Below are positions 1-10,599 of a stretch of DNA of 64,000 nucleotides, piece by piece. Under the pieces are notes generated by a model. That model was not told the DNA's origin and ran no database searches. It saw only the letters and a program-made list of their open reading frames with translations. This DNA is from Gracilariopsis chorda (taxonomy: Eukaryota; Rhodophyta; Florideophyceae; Gracilariales; Gracilariaceae), in contig NBIV01000263.1 in NCBI GenBank assembly GCA_003194525.1, positions 62,001 through 126,000 on the forward strand, read 5' to 3'. Position 1 is the stretch's first letter; each line of letters starts with the position of its first letter. Made by a program: the position numbers and the translations under genes.

Positions 1-1
1 T

Positions 2-175
2 GATGCAGATACTGAAATAGTCGACGTTCACGCTGAAAGAGACGTGCATTTGGGAGTAGTAAAAGGTCTTGCTGCTGGTTTTGATTTGAAGGCGGAGAGT
101 ATTTGCGATGTAATGGGAGTACTTCAAGACATGGAATCTCGCGTTCATCACGACAGAAGTGTTCTGCCGGTGCAG
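2..175 (+). CDS. Partial exon at the left edge, unidentified protein
   Basis: An open frame enters from the window edge and reads through LGVVKGLAAGFDLKAESICD and a helical stretch ending SVLPVQ. It stops exactly at a good splice donor, CAG/GTGAGAGC (exon end 175, intron from 176), after which the frame loses coding character. I infer an internal exon of a gene lying mostly to the left. No family is recognised, and the acceptor of the following intron was not found. It could also be a chance frame, since only 58 codons are visible. Confidence 0.35.
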
Positions 176-1256
176 GTGAGAGCAACATGCAGCGCTACAT
201 TGCGCGATGAGCAGTGGGCGAGATGAATGCTGGTGCTTGCTTCGGCCAGAACCTGAATATTTGTGTGCATCTTTCTCCCCTCCCTACACGCAGCGAGGCG
301 CACTTGCAACAACCGAGTCGCAAGTGGCGAAGCACTAGGACTGCTAACATAACTGCACAATGTACACATAGGCGGCAATGCTTTTTTTTGCTACACCGAA
401 AGCCTTTCAGGACTTGTGTTTCCACAAAAGAAGGCGGTCCATGTCGAGATGTGCCGTTGGGCTGTTCCTCCGGAGCTTCATCTCGGTTTCAGTCGTCGCG
501 CCGCCTTCGCGAGATTCTATTTATGAGCACCTGCGGTGAGCCATCGTCACCCGTTGCCTGCGCCGCGGCCACGCTCGAGCGCGCTTGATCGGCTACCTGA
601 AGGAGCCATGCTTTTTGCGGTGGAACGCTTGATACAGCCGCCCGTCACACAGCCGCTGCTGCCAGCAGACGAGGTGCAACAGTCGTCCGTGGCTTGGGTG
701 CTGCGCCTGGTGGGCTTATTGGCGGCCGCCTTTTAACTCTGCGCGCTTGGTTTCGCTCTTTTGCGCCGCTTCAATTAGCCCATACCGTGGAAATAATCGC
801 CTGCACCCTGCGACGCCGTGAACCATCTCAAGCCCGCTGTCATGCTCACTGATGTCTCGTGTATTACTTGCACGTCTTGTTCTGCGCGTGCACGCGCACC
901 AGGTCGGCAGCAGCGGACGACTGGGCATGGCGAGCCGTTTGCTTGCATACAAGTCGTACGGGTTGTCGACGAGCCAGCTGATGAGCGGCACTTGCGCCAC
1001 GGCGTACACACTCAAGCCCCACTGCACCGTGCGCAAGACGTAACACCGGCACGCCTGTCATCTCGTCACCGTCGCGCACAGACGGTAGCACGGCAGCTCT
1101 GTTAACACTACTATGACTTAGTTCGTCACTAGACGCCGGTAAGGCCACGCTGCGACGAAAGCCTGCTCCAGCCACCGTGTGACACGCCCACCAAACAAGC
1201 GTCCGCGGACTCTGTGCTATCGCAGAAGACGCAACCATGACCTTACGCTCGACGAC
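176..1256. other. No recognisable gene; GC-rich scrambled sequence
   Basis: After the possible splice donor, the sequence becomes GC-rich and is open in short overlapping frames on both strands (best about 124 codons at 864-1238, minus). None shows a domain. Several overlapping frames with Arg/Ala/Pro-rich translations are what GC-rich noncoding or long-decayed DNA gives. Confidence 0.4.
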
Positions 1257-1500
1257 ATGCCCTCACAGGCCTGCAAGACCATCGTCATCACGACCGCCAG
1301 CTCAAGCCTTGGCCTCATCGCCGCGCGCATGCTCACCTCAAAGAGCCCGCACGTCATCATGGCCTCTTGCATCCTGTCCTAGTCGCAGCCGCTCTGCGAC
1401 GAAGTCAACGCCGCCGCCAAAGAAGCAAGTGGAAAGGCTTCTCTCATTCGGCTCGACACCACCGACCTCAACTTCATCGAAGCCTTCGTTGACGCCATTG
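1257..1500 (+). pseudogene. Short-chain dehydrogenase/reductase N-terminus (POR-like), truncated
   Basis: The translation from ATG 1257 (CKTIVITTASSSLGL, then AARMLTSKSPHVIMAS) matches the Rossmann strand-turn-helix and first crossover of SDR enzymes. After a stop at 1380-1382 the same frame continues with CDEVNAAAKEASGKASL and RLDTTDLNFIEAFVDAID. This is the SDR stretch that usually reads DLxSLxSVRxFV, as in light-dependent protochlorophyllide reductase. The Gly-rich TGxxxGxG loop is degraded to TTASSSLG. Homology ends near 1500, where sequence belonging to the opposite-strand WD40 remnant begins. About 80 of the roughly 300 residues remain, so this is a dead fragment. The POR assignment over a generic SDR is tentative. 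Confidence 0.5.
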
Positions 1501-3390
1501 ATAACATTTCCGTCGTTGGTAATTGCAAAACTTTGTATACGGTCTGTTATACGGACCGGTATAGTGAGCAGCATTCTTTCAGGACCACCAACGTCCCAAA
1601 CCTGCACAACTTGCATAGGACTGCTGAGCACTCGCCTTCCAGCGGTTCTCAATCCAAAACGAAGTAAAACCCCGTCATTGAATTCAGGAAGCACTTTCAT
1701 GGTTTCAAGAGTTTTCTCGTCCCACAGATGAACACCACCCTTAATATCAGTGCACACATTTCGGGTTTCTTCAAAGTCCATAGCAACGCCTAGTACATGT
1801 TGTCTCTCTGTGGATGTCTCAACTGCGTTTCAGACAAACTTACCACTCTCTGAGTTCCATACGCAAATCGAACCTCCTCGTGAACCACAAAAAATCCTTG
1901 TCATGTCTCCACTAATTGTGACGCACGTGACAGAAAAGCGATCGCAAGGGATACGCCGCTCAAGCTGATATCCAGAATCACAGTCCCAAATCAGAATACT
2001 CCTATCTGCGTGACCAGTGACACCGCGTTTCATTCCGTGTGAGAAAGCAGCGCAGCGGAGCTCTATTTCTTGATTGAGACCTTCTTGCTTGTTGCCTGGA
2101 TTAAAGGAGCGAACGGAAGCTTAAAACCGCTCAGCCAGGTTTAGCCTATACCGTCTCTGACTTCCATACCTTTTGTCGTATTCCGTAACATCCACTTCAT
2201 GACCATGAACCAAGACGGTCTTCACCACTTCTCCTGCACTGGCAACCCCGTATATGATACTGAAGTCTCTCATTTGAGACGACTCGAAAGCAGTTCCCTC
2301 CGCTTCGATCAAAAATCCAGCAGAAGGTTTAACCCAAGGTTGAGGAGCTTGTTTTTCAATATACTCCGTGAAGGCACGGATCTTTGCGCTGTACCTCGCG
2401 TACTAAAGAACCTGCCCATACATCCGAAACCACGCCTCATGTTTATTCTCTGCAACAACACTCCAAGTCAACCGAGCCGCCCCTTGTACCATACTAAGAT
2501 TCTTCAAAACTTCTGCTTGCTCTTTCCTCGTTTTTCTTGCCATTTCCTCTCCGACTTGTAGATCTTCTTCTAAACTTCGGATAACGCTTTTCTGCAACCA
2601 AATAACGACCCTTTGTGCCCTTACTAGAAGCCAAAATAACTCCTCCGCTTCTCCAGCTCCATGCAGAACTCGAAACAGGCTATCAACAATGAACTGGTCG
2701 TCTTCAACGTTCCACTAGTATCGAAACAAATACTATTCTTTTCGCTTTACATCTTCCGGGAGTGGATCTGTGCTATCGCTATAACATCACTTCGTTGCCC
2801 AATCTCTCATTGTTGTAAGGCATTCTTGCCATTTACCCTTGGTAGGAGAAGGAACATTCATTTCTTCTTCAGCCATTGTCTTCACCGCAGATATTGTATT
2901 AGCGGCTTCCTCTTTTCCCATGTATTTGTTTGCAAGATTTGAAAAGCAGGCTTTCACTTCATACTTTTCAGACGCCTTGCGTCTCGCAAGATCCAAGATC
3001 AGATCCTGAGAAAGTACGTGAAATACACCACCTCTTCTAGACCCATCCAAACAGGCGACACCTCACGCATCATTTTAAGAACCTTCCGCACTTCACCCAA
3101 AGAGTCCAGGCCCCAACGTTTCTGGAGACTTTCACCACGCCCCTTCTGCTTCTTTCCAAGGACAAAAAGTGCGCGAAACATTTCTTCAAATGTCTTCCCC
3201 AACTTGGGTTCTGATTCCAAAACACCAAGAAAGCTATCCAATATCAATCTAAGCGGTTGAGCGAGGAGCGCCTGGCGAAAGCGACTCGCGATGGCTGACG
3301 ATGTTGTGAATGGTTTTGGTGATTGCCATCGTCGCTGTGGATTCGTGATCATCAGGCAACCTGTTTGAAGGCACCTCATGTTCTCCAATG
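1501..3390 (-). pseudogene. NB-ARC/WD40 (APAF1/NLR-like STAND) protein remnant, copy A
   Basis: Read from 3390 downwards, the minus strand gives pieces in changing frames. The first (about 2,800-3,390) contains LDSLGEVRKVLKMM and then VLSQDLILDLARRKASEKYE, which aligns with VPLHDLVLDIAIRKASKKVE of the plus-strand remnant at 6,690-7,375. This is the winged-helix MHD-type segment of NB-ARC ATPases (compare the LHDLQVDFL region of APAF1). A charged linker follows (2,403-2,597). Then come WD40 blades: GHADRSILIWDCDSGYQL and GGSICVWNSESGK at 1,830-2,033, and GGVHLWDEKTLETM and VVQVWDVGG at 1,530-1,780. Domain order thus matches APAF1-type proteins. The Walker A part is missing. Several frame changes make it a pseudogene, although unrecognised introns could explain a few of them. 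Confidence 0.5.
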
Positions 3391-4041
3391 TTCTCGCCCA
3401 CCTAGTTCATTTGCTGAGGTACGAGATAACGCTTTCACATGCTTGATCACTTCAATCTCATGTACTTCTTCTCTCAAGCACATCTCACCAGCAACTCACC
3501 TGACCCGCGTATTATGGCGGTATGGTACTTAGGCTAGTAGAACGGGCGGCATGGGTACGTCTTTCGGCAAGTACAGCACTGGCATGAACTGCGCAAGCAA
3601 ACTGGGCGCTTTGCAGTGGCATGCCTGCTTAAAAAAGGTATCAATGCACCTGGTATGAGGCTTTTCCCACAACTACACATCCTGGATGTTTAGAAACAGC
3701 GTTGCGCGAGGTTGTCACGATATACTGACATCGCTTCGCTATATATGGGCTCGCGTTTTGGTAATACCTGCTTGAGGAGTCGTACTGGTGATGGTCAGAG
3801 TGCCCTTCGTGTCCATCGATTCATGCTGATCAATATCCACAAGCTGTTGCTTCCTTCCCCTTCCGAGCAGCTCACCCACACCAGCGATCTTAGAAAGAAA
3901 AGCATCATGCAGGAAGGATTACCGTTTGCCTTTTACACGCTTTGGTAATCTGAACTCGCTCTCAGAAGTAAATCAGATCAACCCTGTTGTCATTTTACGA
4001 GTTTCGCATTCATATTCCGCGCCAAGGTCTATTCGCATGAA
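3391..4041. other. No gene recognised
   Basis: Only short frames without domain signal (for example 3,712-3,948 plus). The plus-strand stretch 3,420-3,540 could be decayed upstream sequence of the NB-ARC remnant. Confidence 0.3.
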
Positions 4042-4518
4042 TTAGGAGTATAACTGGAAACGAACTTGTACGACGAGCCAGTGAGGGTGGTAGTTGCGTG
4101 ATGGCAACTTTTTGGCTGCTCGTGTTGCGTCAGCGGCTCTTCTGGCATTTGTGATTGGCCTGCAGTTGGCATTCTTTTGACCTTCGTTTGCGTGGTTTGA
4201 CGTGTTCCGCCGCGGAACTTCCGCTTGAACGTTCAGTAGCTGACGGTACAAAATTTTGTCGCCTCTTATCTCTCGTGCCCAGGCACAACATTCGTGAGAC
4301 CTCTTCTTTGCTGTGTTGTCCAGATCGTATTTAAGTCGCATGTTCTCCAAACACGCTGCACATACTTTGCGTCTATTCTCTTCGACCCATGTCTCTTCTC
4401 GATGACTATGCAGTGCCCGCGCCAATAGAGCCAGTAGCATCACAACCGCCCTCCACACCGTCTGATGTGAGTGAACAGTCAAAGCCAGAAGCTCTTGACG
4501 GTCGAAAATTGGGGTCAT
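4042..4518 (-). CDS. Hypothetical 158-aa frame
   Basis: Uninterrupted ATG-to-stop frame. An N-terminal hydrophobic helix (VVMLLALLARALHSH) is followed by a Cys-containing segment, CAACLENMRLKYDLDNT, then CCAWAREI, and a basic C-terminus. Two Cys pairs could form a small metal site, but no family is recognised. No neighbouring gene supports it, so it may be a chance frame in a pseudogene field. Confidence 0.2.
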   Translation of the reverse strand: MTPIFDRQELLALTVHSHQTVWRAVVMLLALLARALHSHREETWVEENRRKVCAACLENMRLKYDLDNTAKKRSHECCAWAREIRGDKILYRQLLNVQAEVPRRNTSNHANEGQKNANCRPITNARRAADATRAAKKLPSRNYHPHWLVVQVRFQLYS

Positions 4519-4716
4519 TGCATCTTTAACCGGCCACAGTAGAGGAGCTTTTCACCATTGAAAGGTTTAATTACGGTGATTATGAATTATTTGATGGTTT
4601 ATTGGTTTATAAGGACATAATGGAAAGCTAAAAGAACAAGGAACAAGTGAAACATTTGCAGTATCGTTTCAAACAACGCGAGCAACTGCACCCCACGAGT
4701 AACCGTATTGCCACCA

Positions 4717-5642
4717 TGGACGCCGCTGTTGCTATTCCTATTAAACGGTACCCCAGGTTTCAGCCATCGTCTAGCAATGATGCCCCTCTAAGCGACGATT
4801 CCAACGACAGTTCTACCCCTCGTCGTGGCAATCCCAAGTACTCAGTAGTCAGCCCTGATCTTGCAATAGCTAATAAGCTTTCAGACGAGCCGCGCTCTCG
4901 CATATCTCCCGCAAGCCAGAACATAAGGTTTCGTCTAAATCATCCGCCACAGTTTGTATTGGAATCTAGTAGCACAAACAAACCAATGATACGAGAGAAA
5001 AATCGAAAATGTATGCGAGAGCTAAAGTACCCATATACTCCGTGATAAATAGCCAGGCTCGCACCAAACACGGTATACCTGCGGTACACGTAGAAAGGCT
5101 TCATAATGGGAGGTATGAAGGATTAGAAACACCTCACTGGGGCACGAACGAAGTTAATCTTGGGCCCATGGGAACACTCCTGGCAAAGAATTGCATCAAA
5201 CCCCGAAACGTCGATAAAATAATGAACGGAGAAGGTCATGAGCAGCGCCTGAGAAGAGAGAAGGCAGAGAAAACAAGAGAAGAAGGGAAGAATAAAAGAT
5301 TAGAAGAGGAGGAGAGAAGGAAACGAGCTGAGAAAAACACAGGAGAAGAGAAGAAAAAAAATGGAAGAGGAAGAGAGAAGGAAAAAGGCTGAGAAGAAAA
5401 TAAAGGAAGAGAAAGAGAGAAGTAAACAGGCCAAGAGAAAAGAACTGACTGAAAAGAAAAAAAAAACAGAAAGAGAAGCGAAGAAAAAAGTCAAGATGAC
5501 GGCCAAGAACGTGATTCGGAGAAAAGCAGGCATTCTAGTTAGTGAGAGCAGCTCACGTTCGGATAGTAATTTAGCATCAAGCCGCTCCAGCGCAAGAAGC
5601 AGCTTGTCACCTTGTAGCCCGCCCAGCAAGAAGCGTAAGTGA
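4717..5642 (+). pseudogene. Lys/Glu-rich, NLS-bearing protein, frame-broken
   Basis: From ATG 4717 (MDAAVAIPIKRYPRFQPSSS) a Ser/Pro-rich, probably disordered N-terminus runs to about 5,045. The coding signal then shifts to the frame open at 5,009-5,392 (GLETPHWGTNEVNLGPMGTL, then repeated EEERRKRAEK). At an A8 run near 5,350-5,360 it returns to the first frame (5,361-5,642). The last part is a highly charged helix ending in Ser-rich sequence and PPSKKRK, a likely nuclear localisation signal. Two compensating frame changes, one at a homopolymer, suggest a recent pseudogene or sequence error. No enzyme domain is seen. Confidence 0.35.
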
Positions 5643-6689
5643 ACCCGATGAACGGCTCACATCGTGTGCCAGCAGAACAATTATCATCCTGTTCGTGATT
5701 TACCACTCGATCACCTCCACCTCTCGCTTGCCTGACGGTGCCCGACTGCCCTTCTGGTCCAATCTCCTCCGCCGCAAAAACTTCACCGGTCATCCACTTT
5801 AGCTTCCGTTGCATTCTATCTCGCCATGTGCTTCATGAGTCTCCCCTGTTTTCGAACTTTTTCCTGTCTTCCACACCAACTGTTCCACCATATTTATACT
5901 CCTTACTTCTCCAACGTGCCATCTGTATCGAGAGCCGAGCCTTTGGTTTGAATTCAGGGGGTTAGCTACAAGCATTTCCTTCTACGGAGTGCCACAAGAG
6001 TTGCATAAAAACTTACGGTATTCACGAAGGCCTGCACGTTTTTGACTATACGGAGCTTTCTCTCTTTGGCCACAACAGATGCAGCACCAGGACCTAAATA
6101 CCGGGGCGCACCAGCCTTCTTCGATCTGACCGTCATCCACCATTGCTTGCGCGATCTCTGCTTGAGCCTTTTGCCGTGCTGGGCAAGGTGATGTGCCATG
6201 TTTTACTGCCACATAAATGGCTTAACGCAGCCCGGTACACTGCATCTGAAGGGGTACTCATCGCGGTGTCTTCTTTCATGTAGGGTAAGTTGGTAGCGTC
6301 TAGCAAAACGTTCGCCACAGCCCTCGTACCGGCAACCATGGAATTCAGCAGGGTTAACTTACTCCACCCGCATTCGACGCTTCCTTTGCAGGCGACCTTG
6401 TGCGGCCTCTACTTCCGCGTTCGCAACCTTTCTTCGAGATGTCTTTTTGCGCTTGAGACGCTGGGCTGGTTTCGTGGACTCGGGTTCTCTTTGATGACGT
6501 AAACCATGTGAACCATTCGCGCGTGCCTGAAGTTCATCCTGTTTGTGAGATGTCCTACCTTGCCCATTGCGATGAACTGGCAAGCCAACCACCAAATTTC
6601 GAACCTCCGAGCCCATTCTCACATCTCGTACTCTTTGAATCGCATTAAGAACCGACCTCTAACCAGCGTATTCAGATGCATTAGGGTCG
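5643..6689. other. No gene assigned; short minus-strand frames
   Basis: Minus-strand frames at 5,966-6,212 and 6,359-6,622 contain a Cys-rich patch (WCCICCGQREK, FLCNSCG) and a basic RLKRKKTSRRKVANAE patch. They could be exons of one decayed gene, but no family is recognised and splice sites are not convincing. Confidence 0.2.
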
Positions 6690-7375
6690 CTGGCTTGAAG
6701 AATGCTGTTGACTGACGGTGGGTTCGATTGGAAGTTGGGTCCAAAAGAGAAGAACATAGCAGCGGTGAGAGGTATTCTAGAATTATACCAACGTCTCCCT
6801 GTGGCCACTGGAGTAGTCGGAGAGACGGTACGAAGAGAAATTCGGGTACCGCAAGAGGCAGATGCAGTTGAAAACACATGGAGCGGATTACATGATCGGA
6901 TCAGATCGAACGTAAACAAGTATCGTGCGGAAAGGTATGATGGAGTGCAACTGTTTGTGGACCGTCGTTGAAGATTTTGAACTGTGGGGAGGAAGACAAA
7001 AGGTTTGAGAGAATGTTTTGAGCACTTTGTGTGGTTGAGAAGCAGCAGATTGTTCCAACTGGAATGGCAAAAAGGTTGTGGGATGTGGAGGATTTGCAAA
7101 CAACTGAAGATTCATTTGACCAACTCGATGACGTTTGTGTTGTGCAAAAGTTCGTTTTGGGTGGTGGAAAGGTTTATGTTCCGCTTCATGATCTTGTGCT
7201 GGACATTGCTATTAGGAAAGCGTCTAAGAAGGTGGAGGTGAGGGACGTGTTCAGTGGGCTGTTTGATAGATACATTGATGAGGAAAGGAAACTTAGAAAA
7301 GGAACGGTGGTGGAGAAATGTACGGAGATGTCACCGGAAGTTGTGGTTCGGCGACTTAATATGCAAAAGAGACGT
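6690..7375 (+). pseudogene. NB-ARC domain remnant, copy B
   Basis: The first part (6,702-6,971) contains LYQRLPVATGVVGETVRREI, resembling the GLPLAL motif of the ARC1 subdomain of NB-ARC ATPases. After a frame change, 7,031-7,375 reads AKRLWDVEDLQTTEDSFDQL then VYVPLHDLVLDIAIRKASKK, very like the winged-helix/MHD segment of APAF1 (LWDMETEEVED then YYLHDLQVDF). The second stretch aligns residue by residue with copy A at 2,787-3,050 on the other strand, so the two are paralogs. Coding similarity stops near 7,375; P-loop and WD40 parts are absent. It is a truncated pseudogene of an NLR/APAF1-like family. Confidence 0.5.
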
Positions 7376-8277
7376 GCAACAGAGCCTGCCTCGCAGGCGC
7401 AAGCTTCGACACATCTACTCCAGCAGAAGCTGTGGCGACACTGGCGCGAGCCTGTCGCGCATAAACACCTGACTGAAGCTGGGCGTTTGCCTGTATGTCT
7501 TTCAACAACTTGAGTCTCTGCTGATTCCACTGATACAGGTACCTTTGGTAATAAGGGTAGCTTAGTTTTGCAATGTCGCCCTGTGCTGTGTAGGTCAACT
7601 GACCGAAAATTGCGAGACAGGTCCAGCACATTGCTTGCGCCTCGGGGGGTACGGCACCACGGCAACGGCCCAGCGCGGTTCTCATTCCACTTTCGCTCTA
7701 CCACACCGATCGCAGCCAGTGCAGTCGCTCCCATATACTGCGCCGCATCTGCCAACCCTCCTATCTTCGCCCTGTCTCGTCCGCCCTTACCATGCAATAC
7801 AGCGTACCTCCTTGCGTTTTAGACTAACTCGTCTCTATTGATGAACGCTCTCGTCACGGTACTCGTTTTCACTCCAACCTTCCTCCTCGCCATGTGGTTT
7901 GCTAATTCGCCAACCCCATAATAAGCGTGACTGCCCAAGCGTCAGGCGCTGAGCTTGTGTACGCGCACCCCAGCCTGGGAGTACGCACACTGCATTCTAC
8001 ACCGCAATCGATCATGTCGCATCTTCCGTATTCACCACCTTCCAAGCAAGTCAATTGGCTAGAGCGAACCAAATGAGCGGCGGACACATGAGTCGCACTG
8101 CCATCCAATTGAACCACATGTGCTCTAAATGCCTCCTCATTTGCTATTCAAAAGGTGCATTTCGTCCCACTCTTTGCCATTGAGCCGCTTGGGCGACTGC
8201 GTGCGCCGGCCGCTTTTGCATCAGATGTCAGTTCAGTTACCGTTGTACGTTGTGCTATGCAACGCCCGTCCATCTTT
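7376..8277. other. GC-rich stretch, possibly a decayed minus-strand fragment
   Basis: On the minus strand, 7,797-7,690 (AAQYMGATALAAIGVVERKW) followed in another frame by 7,685-7,356 (LSYPYYQRYLYQWNQQRLKL) looks weakly protein-like, but no family is recognised. From 7,800 to 8,277 nothing is seen on either strand. Confidence 0.2.
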
Positions 8278-10126
8278 TCACCGCTGCCGAATCACTCCCA
8301 GATTCTGACTGCAATCTGTTTTTGCGACGCGATTTCTTCGTAAGCTCTCCCAATCCTCATCCTGAAGTTTGGTCTCTGTAGTATACAAAGCTTCAAGGTT
8401 TATATGATGTAGACTTCGCTTCTTATCGTCCTGAATCCTTGCGTATTGTAAAGTGACTTCATTGATTGAAAACGATCGCAAATTTGTCCAGAATAGAAAA
8501 CAAAAGGGTACTCTTTGTACCACTGTTTCAGTCATATGTTGGCAACATCTCCATTGCCTATAGTACAAATTTCGGCTTTGCTGCACATGAAAGCAACGTG
8601 ATATGTCGTAAAGAATCCATATTCCTGTTCCTCTTGCAATTGGCGTCTGAACTCGAAAACACTGACAATTTCTTTGATATGATTATGTGTTTTTTCATCG
8701 ATTGTATCTGGTAACAAAGAAGCCCAGAACAAAAAGAAATTATCTACAAGCCCTGAATGCGGTGATGATCCTGCATCGCAACTGTCAACCCAATAAGCAC
8801 AAGTCTTCTTTTTCGCTGCTCATTTCAACTCTCTTCTTCTGTTCCCATCTTGACCAGAGTATTCGAAATACTCAAGCACAAACTTACAATTGACAATTAC
8901 TATAAATGGCCAATGAATACCTCCCCAAATAGGGACAACAGCCAAAAGCGCAGTCCGAAACCGTTCTTTGTCATAAATACGATAGCGCGTACCTCCGGAT
9001 TTAAAAGATTGGCATAATCTTGTGTGCTTCATGCCTCTCTTCGTCAATTGTTGGTCCCACCAAGCAGCACTCACAAGGGAATTAAGTATTTAGTCTTTGT
9101 TCAAAGATTCCACAGTGAACACATCCAGAAAGCCTAGTATGCATCTCACAACGTTGTCTGTAGCCATCGATAGGCGCAATAATCTTCTTTCTTCCTTTTC
9201 AAGAATGCACAACTGTTATTACAAAAGACCACCTCGAACGTCTAAAGCATTGTCTCGCTTATCTTGATTTCTAAGTATTGTTTTACTTTTTCAATAAACC
9301 CAGCAACATCAATAACCTCTACATTGTACCTTTCCACCGGAACTATTTTCAGGGCTCTTCTTCGCGCAAGTTCGACGATTTTGATCTTCTCTTCATTGGT
9401 GTCAAGTACAACAGTATCTTTTCCAGCCGCATTCCGTCGATCATCATCTTTACTACGCAAACTTTGTAGTAAGGAATCAAATGATGATATACAAGTTTTT
9501 CGTCTCCAATCGATGTATTGCTCGAAATCTTCGTACAGATGGCAGTCATCTAGAGTGTTAGATAGTGTCTGGAATGCTTTTAGACCTTCTCTGGGCTTTC
9601 ATAGTACATCCTTTGCATTAAATTGAGAAAGACTGAGACATGACTCGAATCGTACCATTTGTACCATTTGTGTTTGTTGCACCATACTTTCGCATGTTAG
9701 CATCCGCTTTTGAATTTATTCGACATACATCGAACGAGCCTTATCTAGCTCAGATGTTGTAAACGTGAACTGGCCGGAACGTGCCATTCTGGGAATTTGT
9801 GCCATAACGTTAGCAGCACAAATGCGATTTGCACCCGCAATTTATCCCTTCAGTGTATTTTGTTTGTCGCTTTTGTCTAGAAATTCAATTCTAAACTATT
9901 TATCCATTATTTTCTTATACTGGTGAGTTACGGTGCTCATTGTAACTTTTGCGGAACTTCCTCTTCGACTCTTAGAGCAAGGTTTTGCTGCTAGACGTGT
10001 TGCAATTTCAGGTTGAAAGCTTTCGTAAGTGATAAGGTCTTGTGCTATGTTTTTCTGCGCACAACAAGATGAGTTGGAGGTTGAAATCTTCTCTGCGGGA
10101 GTTTTGTCGACTTTTCTCTGCTCCAT
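8278..10126 (-). pseudogene. Decayed minus-strand gene, weak Ulp1/SENP-like signature
   Basis: A chain of minus-strand frames starts with a basic N-terminal piece (10,126-9,896, KISTSNSSCCAQKNIAQDL). It continues through 9,460-9,242 (KIKIVELARRRALKIVPVER) and 9,074-8,820, which contains VVPIWGGIHWPFIVIVNCKF. A helical C-terminal piece is at 8,732-8,532. The IHWxxxVIxxxxxxxxxYxS pattern resembles the catalytic-His strand of C48 (Ulp1/SENP) cysteine proteases, common both in hosts and in DNA transposons. No convincing catalytic Cys motif (xQxxxDCG) was found downstream. The several frame changes indicate decay. The family call is tentative. Confidence 0.22.
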
Positions 10127-10329
10127 GGCAATGCCACAATCTGAATCAATACGTGCGTGGTGATAGCGTCATAAGCATCAAAACTTGGATATAGAGGGTT
10201 TGCACATTGGACGAACCATGACTCGTCTCTCTCTTGATGACGATTCAGAAGAAACCACAAAGAGTAGCGCCGTGAGCTCTGGAAAGCGTTCTGAGGAACC
10301 ACACATTTTCTTCGAGCACTCACCAATAA

Positions 10330-10580
10330 GAGGAAATCCTCCATTGCCTCCCAAAGGAAGGTAGTAATTCTTTCCATTTTGTCCCAAAAAGGTGCAGGAA
10401 TTCTTTTCTTGGGTCCCCTCAAGTTGGAGGATATCCTTTCTTCGGACCCATGAAGGTGGAAGAATTCTTCCATTTTGTTTCGTTAACGAGTAGAAATTTC
10501 TTTATTGGGTGCCATCACGTTGGAGGAATCATTTTCTTTGGTCCCATCATGGTGGAGGATTCCTCCATTGCCTCTCACAA
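10330..10580. repeat. Degenerate ~35-bp minisatellite
   Basis: A word of the type GGGTCCCATCAxGGTGGAGGA plus TTCxTTTCTT recurs about six to seven times with divergence (for example near 10,380, 10,415, 10,450, 10,505 and 10,540). Translation of either strand is repetitive and not gene-like. It lies directly upstream of the Ty3/gypsy fossil and may be part of its leader. Confidence 0.45.
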
Positions 10581-10599
10581 AAAGGCAAGCCATGGGCAA

